Below, piece after piece: positions 1-10,229 of a DNA stretch of 64,000 nt. Positions within the stretch are counted from its first letter, which is position 1. Each line of letters starts with the position of its first letter. The stretch covers positions 758,441 through 822,440 of the forward strand of contig NW_022985439.1 in the NCBI RefSeq assembly GCF_010093595.1. The letters run 5' to 3'. The position numbers were made by a program, and so were the translations under genes. Source of the DNA: Mytilinidion resinicola. Lineage: Eukaryota; Ascomycota; Dothideomycetes; Mytilinidiales; Mytilinidiaceae. The notes under the pieces are model-generated. The model worked only from the letters and a program-made list of their open reading frames with translations. It did not search any database and was not told where the DNA came from.

Positions 1-2708
1 TTGGAGAAGTCGCTGGCATAATCCTCGCGATAGCGGATGAACTCTTCGAACGACATAAAGACGTCTTTTTCGTCGGCAGGTGGCTCCCACTCTGGGTCCC
101 CGAGGTAGTAGGAGTTTCGGCGTGTGGCGCCGCCCTCGAAAGCGGCCTTTGCTTTGCGGTACTGATCCCGTTCTGCTTCGAAGAAGTCCTTGAGGAGGTC
201 GGTCGGACGTTCCAGAACGGCGTCACGAATCTGGAGGAGATTGACGAATGGACTACGGAGGTCAAGACCGCCGAGTTCGACCGGGAAGAAGAGAAAGCCG
301 TCCGGGATGTTGGCCACACCGAAGCGCTCCTGGATAGTCTTCTTGAGGTACTCCACAACGCTCTTGCTCTCGGTGTCGCCCATGGCGGCGAAGATAGCCG
401 AGTGGATACGCTTGTGGGTGGAAAGCATGTTATCGACGTGGTCACGCCCATAGCAATTGGACGGCTTGCCGAAATTGGAGGCGAAGAATACCGTGGCATA
501 AGTGTTCCAAGCCTGGATCCAAGAAAAGACGCTCTTTTGGCTTCGCAGCTGCGTTTGGAGCTCCTCAATATGCGACTCGATGATCTTCTGGTCAATCTCG
601 AAACGTCCAGATTGCGGGTTGAGGTACAGGAAGCCCCATCGAATAATGCCTTTGGGGAGTCGTTCGTCAATCACAAGTTCCTGGGCGTCCCTTCCTACAC
701 GCACTGTGCCAGACTTTGCCCTCTTCAATGAAGCCCCGATCACTTTGGTGAAGTCGCTGACTGTTTGCCATGCCTTGACGCACTTGTCATGATCAGGACT
801 CCAAAACCAGAAATCGTCGTACATCCGATACAGCGGCGCACCTTCCACCTTCTGATTGATCGCGTAGTCGAGACAGAACAGAGTCGTCTCTCCGAAGAGA
901 TCGCTCAATGCATGATTGCCGGGCGTGCCACGTTGGCGGATGCGAGGCGACGAAGATGGCTCGTCCATGAACTTCAGGGGAGCTTCAAGAAACTTCTTGA
1001 AGAATGCAACCCACTTCGCAGATATCCCGAAGAATCCCATCACTAGCAATATGGTGTTGTGGGAAAGTTTGGAATTCCAGTCTTCGAACGAAGATCGGAA
1101 GCAGGTAAGCTCACCGTGTATCTGGGTGTTGATGACGATTTCAGTTGATAGCAGATGCAAGAGAGTTTGTCTGTCCTCCATGGGATTCTTCGATTGAATG
1201 TCGCCGTCATCACTCTCAGCATCCGGATCCGGATGACTAGTCCGTCGTTCTCGAAAGCCCTGTGGCATCTGTCTCGCTGGGTAGACTGCACTAGCATTTT
1301 GATTACTGGCCATCTGGGAGAATTGACGCGCCGAATGACGCGCTGATTGACGCGCCATCGGCGCCTGCGGCGCCTGCATCGCCGCCAGGGCATGCATTTG
1401 GGTTGGAAATTGAGCTGCATGCGCGTCCCCGTCATCTTCGTCTTCGTCCGACTCCATGTTAAAGTTCGCAGCCTCTTCGTCTCCTTCGTCCGCCACGATA
1501 TTTTGATATACTGTGTCAGGCAGCTGTGCTAAGAAGTACTTCTGGCGATGGATACTCCGACGCTTTGTCTGTAAAGTTGGGGTTTGCTTCTGTGGGCCTA
1601 GGAAATATTCTCGGCGTTTGTGATCGAGTTTCGGGACAGTATTTCTCAGCGGATTCCACGCTCCCTTGACCTTTCGGAATCTCTTCAGCTCACGCTTGAA
1701 GAAAACGCACCATTGCATGCCAATGTACTGAAGAAATATTGCCTGCAGGAGATCTTCATGCAGGTGAATGGAGTATATGCCATTGAGCCTACGACGCTGC
1801 TCGACCGGAACATCGGGGCCCCAGGACCAGTCATCAAGGGCAGCCATCCGCATGTTCAAGACATCTGCAATTTCTCCGAGAATCGTTGGATTGCTCTTGA
1901 AGTCCTTCAAGACAGCTCGCTTCTCGTCATTGAGTAGGTCAGAGGATAGTAGGCCCTCAATGGTCCAGCCTAGGGAGCTGGTGTTGAACTGTGCTGGTCG
2001 TGACATTGTCGACTCATAGATCCCGACCTGTCGTTGAAGTTGCTTGAAAGCGTTGTAGACGTCTCGTTTGTCTTCGTCCATGGGCTTGAACAGGTTCTCC
2101 AAATATGACTTCAGAGCTGTAAGGTTGACGTCGAACGGCTCGAAAACCGATTGCTCCCATAAGGCACGAGACTCTAGCTTCTTTGCAGCGGGGACTTCCT
2201 CAAACACGTCGGACATCTCTACGTCACCTGTAGGGGCCGAGCTAGACTTTTGCTGGGAGGAGAGCCATTCGGTGACTAGCTGTCCATAAAGGGTAGCATA
2301 CTCGTACTTGATGGATTGGACACTGAGATGACGAAGGAGTATCTTGTCCCACTCGCCCTGGAGCCTAGGAAGGACAGAAGGGTCGTAGCGGGCTTGCTCA
2401 ATGAACCGGTCGAGGTATTTGAGATCGGCTTCGAGACGAGGCTTGCCGGTGGAGCCACTGACAACTGGGCCAATCCTCTGGCGTCCTGTAGAGGTACTCT
2501 TACTGGCAATGGTTTTGGCGGCGAAGCAGGTTTTTACTCCATCAATCAGGGTGTAAAAGCGGTCGAGAGGGTCGGTCGTGGCCTCGACGGCGGCCAGGAT
2601 TGCAGCATACTGTTGTTCGAAGCTGGCGCGCTTCTTGGACAGCTCGTCGAGCTTCGTAGTGGTGATTGATCGAAGCGTGTCGGAAAACACGCTGCCCGAC
2701 GAAGCCAT
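1..2708 (-). CDS. rvt: Reverse-transcriptase-related cellular protein, rvt family (C-terminus off window)
   Basis: One reading frame without introns runs from ATG at 2708-2706 to the window edge: 902 codons, no stop. Residues 1-400 are a helical N-terminal domain. Residues about 415-502 are a low-complexity acidic, Gln/Ala/Met- and Arg/Ser-rich insert. The RT core follows: candidate motif A around Glu542-Asp543, a motif-B-like stretch with RGTPG and HALSD near residues 592-601, and motif C, MYDDFWFW, with the Asp pair at 631-632 (bases 801-824). An RT fold with a DDxWFW-type motif C, no integrase, RNase H or gag, and a non-repetitive setting is what defines rvt genes, described in fungi and bdelloid rotifers as single-copy and non-mobile. 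By family knowledge the protein can polymerise nucleotides; its cellular role is unsettled. The extreme C-terminus lies outside the window. The identity rests on motifs, not a search. Confidence 0.85.
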   Translation of the reverse strand, partial: MASSGSVFSDTLRSITTTKLDELSKKRASFEQQYAAILAAVEATTDPLDRFYTLIDGVKTCFAAKTIASKSTSTGRQRIGPVVSGSTGKPRLEADLKYLDRFIEQARYDPSVLPRLQGEWDKILLRHLSVQSIKYEYATLYGQLVTEWLSSQQKSSSAPTGDVEMSDVFEEVPAAKKLESRALWEQSVFEPFDVNLTALKSYLENLFKPMDEDKRDVYNAFKQLQRQVGIYESTMSRPAQFNTSSLGWTIEGLLSSDLLNDEKRAVLKDFKSNPTILGEIADVLNMRMAALDDWSWGPDVPVEQRRRLNGIYSIHLHEDLLQAIFLQYIGMQWCVFFKRELKRFRKVKGAWNPLRNTVPKLDHKRREYFLGPQKQTPTLQTKRRSIHRQKYFLAQLPDTVYQNIVADEGDEEAANFNMESDEDEDDGDAHAAQFPTQMHALAAMQAPQAPMARQSARHSARQFSQMASNQNASAVYPARQMPQGFRERRTSHPDPDAESDDGDIQSKNPMEDRQTLLHLLSTEIVINTQIHGELTCFRSSFEDWNSKLSHNTILLVMGFFGISAKWVAFFKKFLEAPLKFMDEPSSSPRIRQRGTPGNHALSDLFGETTLFCLDYAINQKVEGAPLYRMYDDFWFWSPDHDKCVKAWQTVSDFTKVIGASLKRAKSGTVRVGRDAQELVIDERLPKGIIRWGFLYLNPQSGRFEIDQKIIESHIEELQTQLRSQKSVFSWIQAWNTYATVFFASNFGKPSNCYGRDHVDNMLSTHKRIHSAIFAAMGDTESKSVVEYLKKTIQERFGVANIPDGFLFFPVELGGLDLRSPFVNLLQIRDAVLERPTDLLKDFFEAERDQYRKAKAAFEGGATRRNSYYLGDPEWEPPADEKDVFMSFEEFIRYREDYASDFS

Positions 2709-3345
2709 GACTGTAGACGTCGGTGATGTGAAGCTGACGTGAGGTTGTGAGGTTGTTGAAAGAAGGTTGGGAGGCGGCGAGGGCAGCTTTTATACCTATT
2801 GAACTGCTGTGCCCTCCAGGCAACAACGTCAGGGTCTTTGTTTACTGGCTAACCCCACATGGCACCCCTGCTCGCATCTTGCAGATCATGGTAGCCTTGA
2901 GACACGTGTGTATTCACCCCGAATAACACGCGAAGACCGTCAAAGGAAATTAGGAAATAGGAGTTGGGTTCCGGTAAGGTTCGAAGCTAGCTTGGTTTAG
3001 GTGTAGCGTTGAATGGATCATGACAACACTTCCGAACTTCTTCTAACTATCACTCCATCACTACTCCAGATCGCAAAGTCAAACTCACCTACCTACTGTA
3101 AAGCGTAAGTAAGCATTCTCTTGCCTGTCTACGATGAATAAATCTCCGATATATTCTCCATGTTTTCATCTTGCATCGTCATCGCTGTCACGATCATATC
3201 AATCTCCTATCGTTTCATCACGACCACTCCAATCTAAGCCCGTAGAGCAGTTGATATTGGGGGTTATCCTATACATTTCTAACAAGCCTTAGCTTCCAAA
3301 GAGCCATACCCCTAGTGAATAGAGTCGCATCCACACGCATCCACC
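2709..3345. promoter_or_regulatory. Divergent intergenic region between rvt and the KANL3-like gene
   Basis: These 637 bases separate two genes transcribed away from each other, so both promoters must lie here. The right part is pyrimidine-rich on the plus strand, as is common before fungal start codons. No TATA box or operator could be assigned. Confidence 0.5.
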
Positions 3346-4473
3346 ATGCCACCCAAACGCACCTCCCGATCTCAAAGAAAAACCAATCCAACCCACGACA
3401 CTTCCCAAGACGAAGCATCCAGCAAACCAAGACCCAAAGTTGCAAAGTCAACGTCTACCAAAGCTGCCCCAAATGCCGAATCCCTCACTAAATCACCAAC
3501 CCATTTCACAATCCCCAACCCCTCCAAACCAACCGCCAAACCAATCCACTGCCTCCACCACTGTCCTTCTAACACTAGTCCGTCTCTAATCTTCACCCAC
3601 GGCGCCGGCGGTGACCTCTCCGCCCCCGCCGTCGTCGACTTCTCAACCGGATTCACGGAAACATCCCCACTGCTCTGCTTCGAAGGGAGCAGTAACCTCG
3701 CCTCCCGCGCTGCCGCATTCGCCGCTGTCATCGCGAACGAGGAGTCATCTACTAACGGCTTCGCGGGCGCGTTGGGTGGGCGCAGCCTAGGCGCTCGCGC
3801 GACGGTGGTTGCGGCCACCGCGTTATTGAAAGGAGGAGGCGAAGGACCGCTGCGTTTGGTGCTGGTGAGCTATCCGCTGAATGGGCCGAAGGGGGCTGTA
3901 AGAGACGAGATTCTGCTAGCGTTGCCGAAGGAGGTTGAGTTGCTCTTTATTAGTGGGAGCAGGGACGGGATGTGTGATCTTGCGCAGCTAAATGAGGTGA
4001 GAGCGAGGATGGAAGCGAAAAGTTGGCTAGTTGTGGTGAGGGGGGCGGATCATGGGATGCATGTTACGCCGAAGACGGCGACGGCTGCCGTTGGAGAAGA
4101 GACGGGGAGGGTGGCGGCGGCATGGTTGGGCGGAGAGATGCAATTTCTGCCGGATGTCGAGATTAGGTGGGATCAGGAGGAGGGGCAGGTCACTAGGGGG
4201 CAGTACGGCGAGGAGGATGACGTCCCGGCGTCGAATAGAAAGGCGAAAGATAAGCTTGTCACGAAGAAGGGGGATGTACCACTTGCGCGGGCAAGGAAGT
4301 CGGAAGCAATGCCATCCAAGGACGCCAAAGTCTCGACAGAGCAGCCGGACAAAGATGGGAAGCCGATTAAAAAACGGAAAAGCGCTGCCAATGATCTGGA
4401 AACCTCAACGCCTGCTTCAACCCCTTCTGGAAATGCGAGATCCTCGAAACGGAAGAATAGGGCCACAAATTGA
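3346..4473 (+). CDS. KANL3/TEX30-like alpha/beta-hydrolase
   Basis: A single exon of 375 codons. After a basic, Ser/Thr/Lys-rich N-terminus (residues 1-60) comes an alpha/beta-hydrolase core: HGAGG at 85-89 (oxyanion strand), nucleophile elbow GGRSLGA with Ser147, Asp207 in SGSRDG and His236 in GADHG, a complete Ser-Asp-His set in the right order. This arrangement matches the TEX30/KANL3 hydrolase family; no substrate is established for the fungal members. The C-terminal 100 residues are charged, Lys-rich and probably disordered, with nuclear-localisation-like basic runs. The ATG is preceded by CCACC and is the first in frame. Codon use shifts from C-rich in the first half to G-rich in the second. 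The function could be hydrolytic or a scaffold. Confidence 0.8.
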   Translation: MPPKRTSRSQRKTNPTHDTSQDEASSKPRPKVAKSTSTKAAPNAESLTKSPTHFTIPNPSKPTAKPIHCLHHCPSNTSPSLIFTHGAGGDLSAPAVVDFSTGFTETSPLLCFEGSSNLASRAAAFAAVIANEESSTNGFAGALGGRSLGARATVVAATALLKGGGEGPLRLVLVSYPLNGPKGAVRDEILLALPKEVELLFISGSRDGMCDLAQLNEVRARMEAKSWLVVVRGADHGMHVTPKTATAAVGEETGRVAAAWLGGEMQFLPDVEIRWDQEEGQVTRGQYGEEDDVPASNRKAKDKLVTKKGDVPLARARKSEAMPSKDAKVSTEQPDKDGKPIKKRKSAANDLETSTPASTPSGNARSSKRKNRATN

Positions 4474-4594
4474 ACACCTCAACCAAAGACTCAATATGCC
4501 CGGAATCGAGGTCGTACGTCCCTCATGCTATCAAAGCTTCAAGCTGGCGTTCCTCTTGATTGCAGACCGTAGTAAAATCACCGGTGGGGAAACT

Positions 4595-4905
4595 TTAGGC
4601 TCTTGTAAGACCAGTAAAACTCTCGAATATGACCCCAGTGAACTGGAATATCGTCGCAGCGTGCTCATAGCTACTAATAACGCCCATTGAGTACCTAAAC
4701 AACGGACTCTCATCCCCCATCTCCGCCAACTGCTCATCCGTATACTTTTCCCTGACCTCTTCAACCGGAATAGCAGCTCTCTTAGCATTGATGTGCTTCA
4801 GGATAAAATAATAAAAGACAGGCCAGATGATGCCAAACACACAAAGCATGGAGATGTTGACTCCAAACCCGACCTGACCACCCGAGTGAGAACTAATCAA
4901 TTGCT
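4595..4905 (-). pseudogene. 3' remnant of an MFS transporter (ACS/allantoate-permease-like)
   Basis: The minus strand encodes only the C-terminal end of a transporter: GGQVGFGVNIS, a membrane segment (LCVFGIIWPVFYYFI), then a cytosolic tail with REKYTDEQLAEMGDESPLF typical of fungal anion:cation symporters of the major facilitator superfamily, ending in a stop at 4595-4597. At least ten of the twelve helices are missing. Homology ends near 4890-4905, exactly where the oppositely oriented oxidase remnant begins, so the two genes appear joined at a deletion breakpoint. No start codon or promoter remains for this piece. Confidence 0.7.
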
Positions 4906-4911
4906 GTAGGT

Positions 4912-5589
4912 AAGACAGTCGTATTAACGCCAAAGGTCTTCCTATCATGGCTCAGGAAGCGACTTGAAGATCGTGGCGTGAAATTCAAAAGAATGAATCT
5001 AGACTCTCTCTCCGACACAAGATCACAGGGCCACGATATTCTCGTGAATGCTAGTGGCTCTGGCCCCAGGTTTTTGACCGACATACAAGATCAGAAAATG
5101 CAATATGTCCGAGGACAAACTGTACGCGTAAAGACCAGCTACGACAAAATATTCATGCGGCACGGGAAGGACTACACCTATGTTATTCCTCGCCTCGACG
5201 GAACGGCAGTCCTCAGAGGTATCGAGCAAGTAGGCAAAACGGATACGTCACTTGATATGGATATTCAAAAAGACATCGTGAGGCGTGTACATAAGGACTT
5301 GCCAAATAGCTTCCCACTGAAGCTGGCGGACTACGACGTCGTTGGCCACAACGTCGGCTTACGACCGTATAGAGAGACGGGTGTGCGCATCGAGAAAGAA
5401 ATTCTTAATGGAGAGAAGGTTGTTCATGCTTACGGTGAGTCTCCAACTCCAGATAAGGAGTCGGCAAGCAGCTGACATGAATTCGCAGGTGTTGCCGGTG
5501 GTGGTTATTTGTTCTCTTTCGGCCTAGCTAGGGCTGCAAGGGACTTGGTGGATGAGTTCGTGTATCAGTCGCCCTTAGCAAAGCTATGA
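4912..5589 (+). pseudogene. 5'-truncated D-amino-acid oxidase with PTS1 (AKL)
   Basis: The plus strand reads the C-terminal two thirds of a DAO/DASPO-type flavoenzyme: LTPKVFLSWLRKRLEDRG near the left end, VNASGSG, RGQTVRV, GLRPYR and, after an intron (5435-5488, GTGAGT to GCAG), the conserved HAYG-VAGGGY-FSFG block, ending in Ala-Lys-Leu, a peroxisomal targeting signal type 1. The N-terminal Rossmann GxGxxG that binds FAD is absent; an in-frame TAA lies at 4894-4896 and no usable upstream start exists. The family normally has about 350 residues. It is therefore a remnant unable to bind FAD normally, although splice sites and targeting signal are intact, which suggests a fairly recent loss. 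An alternative is a mis-assembly at about 4900. Confidence 0.75.
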
Positions 5590-5969
5590 GATTGTGTCTA
5601 GCGGACTTTTTGAGGCCTTCCCGATAGCAGTCGCAATTTTCGAGCACCCCCTAGACACATGATGTTCGGTGATCAGTTTTTTCTATCTATCGAAGTACAT
5701 ATCTTTCGAAATTCGTGAAGTACGGCACGCTGAAGTGAATCATGACATGCAGCCAGACGATTTAGTCAAAATATGGCTGCACATTGGATGCTTACGAGCG
5801 CCACCGTCACTGCAGTGTCAAGTGATGAGAGGATCCCACGGGCGAACAGATGCACTAGACATCGATCTCACTTTGTTGTTCAAGTCAGGGCAATATCTGG
5901 AGTCTCGCTGCGGATGCTGACTCATCAGGACGACCTTATCTTCGACTTCTTGGGACAACCCTTTCCACC
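5590..5969. other. Intergenic, no gene seen
   Basis: These 380 bases separate the oxidase remnant from the broken regulator. They are moderately AT-rich with no coding frame or motif that I could support. Confidence 0.5.
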
Positions 5970-8327
5970 ATGCATAAGACAGCTGCCCTCGAGTTGAAAG
6001 GCGAAGAATATGTCCCCAAAAGCGCCTGTAATGAATCATCCGACTTCAATGCTCTCAGGAAGAGGGCACGGCCACGTGTGCCAATCGAACAGCGAAAAAG
6101 TGCTAAGCAGGCGTATGTGATCGTCCAAGCAGAATTGAGATTCAATAAAACTTGACTAACTCTCCCTCAATCAAGCTACAAGAACTGCCGACAGAAGAAA
6201 AAGAATTGTTCGGGAGGCATGCCATGTGAAAGGTGTGCTAAGGAGGACCGACTGTGTGAATTAGGCCAGGACTCGCGCTTGGCCACTGTGAAGATGGACG
6301 AATCTCGAGTCCATTTGACCAAGACTCAAAGGTTTAACTGTATGGAAAGAGTCCTGACCCGCATTCTTGGTGTTTCATCCATCTCAGATGACGAGCTGGT
6401 AGGCATGGCATCACATCAAAGACATCCTAATATTTCACCCAATAGCGAGACGAATTCAGGCGGAAAAGAACTCATAATGAGTATCGAGGACGGGTCTCTA
6501 CAGAAATTCTCCATGAGTCTGGAGAACAAGCTGTCTCGTGACTCCACAGACCAAGCAGTAGGGGCCGAGGAGCCGCGACAGGTGAACGCTTTGGGTTCAT
6601 CGCCAAAAGAACATTCTATATCTCGACAATCGCCATCAAGCCGCTCACTTTCTATTCAATCATCGCTGTCCATTCTTGCTAGTCGAGAGATGGCAAACCG
6701 CCTAGTTCACATATCCGTCAATTACGTGCAATGTAAGAACTTTTTTCGTGCAGGAAAGTTGGCTGCACGGAAAACTTGACTTATTATATTCCACGTCCTT
6801 CAATCTAACAGCGAAAGACATCCCAGTAGTTGCTATTGTCTTCATGATTCTTGCGATGGGAAGTCAGTTCTACAACATGCAGTCATTTCCCAAGTAGTCG
6901 ACTAACGCCACCGAAGAAATCGCTATTGAGGCGCTCGGGAATAGCCTCTATCAGGAGACTACCAGTATCCTAGGGAAAGTTGTACAGGCAGGAACTTTCG
7001 AGAGCGTACAGGCTTGCATGATGCTCTCGGTCTATTACTTCCCCATAGATATGCCCGGCTTAGCGTTTACCCATCTTGGGCTTGCTTTGCATCTTGCGAT
7101 CAAGAACGGAATGCACAGAAAAGACTACGGCCTCACTTTAGGGCAGGTGGAGCGAGAGGTGCACGTGCGAGTCTGGTGGTCGTTGTATACTTTTTACCAG
7201 AGAGCAGGATGCTATCACGGCCACCCGAAAGCACTTTCTCACGCCGATGTCGATGTGCAGAAGCCTCGCATGATCCAGAACTTAGAGCCTATCAATAGTG
7301 CCTCGAACTTCCGCAACTAGGTGGATCTAATCGACATCACTCTCTTACCTGAAGACTCGGCGAATGAAATGTTAGTGTTTGGTCCATCCTCGTCCTCTAG
7401 CGCTAACATCTGGTAAAGCGTACAATTAAGATGAAGCCAGAGCGCTGCACATTTGGCAAACCTACTCACGCTGCGACATAAGCTTGTCGCTCTGAGGGAG
7501 TCTCTGCCAACACTGCCCAACACCGAACAGCAAGGCATTCAAGTCGATCTTCTGCGGCTCGACATCCACGTCCATTTACACTACTGGCAGTCTCGCGCGT
7601 TCCTAGGCCGTCCTTTCATCCTCGGGAATGACGCCGTTTCAAACCGCCGAGAGAGCGATAGTCGTCAGCACCTAGAAGTATCAGCAAGCGAAGATGTTGG
7701 CTCCGGTCTTGCCTTACTTTCCCCAGACTCCATCTCTGCAGCCATTCAAAAAATCCGGCTCTGTCAGCTCATACACAACAAAATCGGCCTTGCGCGAGCG
7801 TCATACGCCACCGAATTCACGTGCTGTCGCGCCGCAATGCTCGTCCTGATTGCGAGCAGCCTCAATCCTAAACGTCATGATTTGAGTAGTGAACTAAACC
7901 TTGGTCTGGACCTTATAAAGGTGTTGTCTGGTGGTCACGGCCAGGCCAGCTCTGAAGCGAGCGTCATCGTGGTCTTGCAAAGGGCGATCCGTAGGCTTTG
8001 GAAATCGGAGCGAGCTGAGAGGAGTAAAGTCACATCGCCAACGATGGTAGAGACAGCATAAGAGATCACTATGAGCAATGGGCTTCGCTTTGGAACCAAC
8101 CCGGCACTTCGCCCGCGGATACCATGACTTCAACTATACCATTAGAACTAGCGGCCACTTCGCCCAGCTTTCAGTACATGTCCGGCCAAAATGGATCTGG
8201 CCAGGACGTCGATCTTTCTCTGGACTTCGACTTTTCTGTTAATGTTGAGATGGCCATATGGAACGACCCTTTTGGATTCCGACTCGAGTTGACGGAGTTC
8301 AGCACTTTTCCGGGTTTGGATTTCTAA
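5970..8327 (+). pseudogene. Broken Zn2Cys6 fungal transcription factor
   Basis: Exon 1 (5970-6112) is joined to exon 2 at 6176 by a normal intron (GTATGT, branch TTGACTAAC). Across the junction the zinc cluster reads KQAYKNCRQKKKNC and CERCAKEDRLC: five of six cysteines remain, but the first is Tyr (TAC in place of TGC). The fungal-specific middle domain is recognisable downstream: PGLAFTHLGLALHLAI, GMHRKD and RVWWSLYTFYQR. It is interrupted by a frame change in a run of six T (6741-6746), in-frame TAG codons at 6895-6897 and 7318-7320, and a further frame change near 8058, after which the tail continues to 8327. With at least five separate lesions no functional regulator can be made. It probably once controlled the neighbouring oxidase and transporter; that is inference from position. 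Confidence 0.75.
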
Positions 8328-8949
8328 AGTCAACAGGCTACAAAGCACTTGATCGATTTAGAGCCACCACTGTATTCAGCCTGGCCGAAGTCGTCTCCCG
8401 ACACCTGAACATCTAAGAATTCCCTGGTTGTTTACTACACCGCTCACAGCGCAGAAGAGAGTTAGCATGTATTCGTCAACTCTAGAGGATCTAAGAGAGG
8501 TTGTGGCATTGATCATAATTCCGGCGGCATCCCTAATTCTGCTTAAGGAACTATATAGTAACATGTAACTATCAATTATATATGAAGGTTAACTAGTTAC
8601 TTGATTACTTGATTATATAATTAATTAGCCCCTTTAATAACCTATTAACAAAAGATGCGCTGAGCAAAATAGTATCACAAAACCACCCTACCTTAGATCT
8701 AAAGTTTTCGAGGTTCAAGAGCGCTGCATGACACCTAGAATCGAAGTATGTGGTACATGAAGCATGAACCAATCAGTGGCTCTGAAAGCGCTGTCGTCTC
8801 GGGCCTGCAGGCAGGTACAACGTCAACGTCATCTCACATCAACAAGCAACATCCATCAGACACCATTATCCACCGTTACTCAGAACTCTACTTATACAGA
8901 GCTCTTAATATTCCAGTACTTCTCATAAACGTCTACGCCTACTCGCACA
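8328..8949. other. Intergenic with an AT-rich, TpA-rich patch (about 8555-8650)
   Basis: There is no gene here. The stretch 8555-8650 is strongly AT-rich and full of TA steps (repeated TTACTTGATTA and ATATAATTAATTA-like words), unlike the roughly even base composition around it. Such patches are typical of RIP-degraded relics, though this one is too short to identify the source. The right part is the leader of the amidohydrolase gene. Confidence 0.5.
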
Positions 8950-10229
8950 ATGAAGTTCTCATCACCAGACGTGAGTAAGATTTCCCAAAATGCCGAGAGC
9001 GGTAAGTATCGTCCGAACTCTGATTCCAAGTTCTAATAAATCTGACAAGGACGCAGATGACATAGACCTGAAGTCTCTTCACTTCCTTGAGGAAGTACTC
9101 GCATCAATCGAAGAGCTCTCCGACCCCGCCGTCCGTAACCAGGACTTCCCGGACTTCTCTCAGTGTACCCGCATCGACACGCACACGCATCCCGTGCCCG
9201 ATTGGTACCGCAAGCTCTCACCTCTCGCCGCTGGCCGCGATACGCCGTCATGGTCCCCGTCTGCCCATCTGAAATTCATGCACGAGAATAAAATCACCCG
9301 CAGCATCGTCTGCATCTCAACGCCCCAGGCAAACCTATTCCCAGATGATAAGACGAGAACAGTTGCACTGGCTCGCGTGCTCAACGAGTTCTGCGCTGAA
9401 GTAGTACGTTGCTATCCAGACCGGTTCTCCTTCATGGCTGTGGTACCTCTCCCGTACACAGATTGGGCTGTGAGAGAGGCGAAGTATGCGCTTGAGGAGT
9501 TGGGAGCAATTGGTGTGGGGGTCATGACAAACCACGACGGGCTTTACCCCGGAGACGAAAGGTTTGCGGAGTTCTGGAACTATCTAGGGGGAAGGGGGCC
9601 TATCGACGTGCGTCGGAAAAGAGAGATCGTGTTTGTGCACCCGACGGACCCCGTGATTAGGATTGATAGGGCTCAAAAACTCCCCATATCTTCGAGTGAA
9701 GGGAAACTGGTATCTTCTAATCCAGGTAAGCGCATACTTTTTCCTATGAACTCAGGTGTGATTCTATGCTAATGTGATCGAAGCACCATTCCGCTCCGGT
9801 CTTGGCGAATTCTACTTCGAGACTGCACGCGCGATATCGAGCCTGACAGCGTCTACCACTATCCACGACAATCCGAGTCTCCATTTCCGAATCTCCCACG
9901 GTGCGGGAGCTTTCCCGTGCATAGCGGATCGCTTTCTACTTGGATTCCCGGAGCTTGAGAAGAAATCACGAAAGATGTATACCGAAAGGTTCTGGTACGA
10001 CAGCGCTGGGCCTGTCTATCCTCGTCAGATCAGGGGGCTGCTGGCTTATGACATCCCTGTGGACCAGATGGTGTTTGGAACGGACTATCCATATGGCATA
10101 GGCTTCTGGGATGTTAAAGCCAATATCAATGGGCTGGCCAATGCCCACTTTCTGAGTAATGAGGAGAAAGAAGCTGTCTTTCATGAGAATGCAAAGGCGT
10201 TGTGGAAGGGTAAGGTTGAGGGGTTCTAA
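8950..10229 (+). CDS. ACMSD-like metal-dependent amidohydrolase/decarboxylase
   Basis: The model is join(8950..9001,9057..9725,9784..10229), 388 residues. Intron 1 (GTAAGT, branch TTCTAATAA, acceptor GCAG) and intron 2 (GTAAGC, branch GCTAAT, acceptor GAAG) keep the frame. Starting at 8950 is preferred over the in-frame ATG at 8990 because the latter would read through a textbook intron. Metal-site motifs of the amidohydrolase-2 family are present: IDTHTHP (His60, His62), VFVHPTDP, a SHGAGAFP strand with its His, and VFGTDYPYG with the catalytic Asp near the C-terminus. Relatives decarboxylate aminocarboxymuconate semialdehyde, hydroxybenzoates or 5-carboxyuracil; the substrate cannot be told. 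No signal peptide, so probably cytosolic. The region before HPTDP is less conserved than usual. Confidence 0.8.

Noticed and set aside
190..1532. Several plus-strand frames of 60-130 codons
   Set aside because: They are antisense to the long rvt frame and have no motifs; the minus-strand frame with RT motifs explains the region.
1..2708. Telomerase or retrotransposon reverse transcriptase
   Set aside because: Motif C is YDDFWFW within an rvt-like context, and there is no telomerase N-terminal domain, gag, integrase or RNase H, and no flanking repeats.
9774..10229. Separate small gene starting at GTG 9774
   Set aside because: It is the last exon of the amidohydrolase; the intron 9726-9783 joins it in phase.
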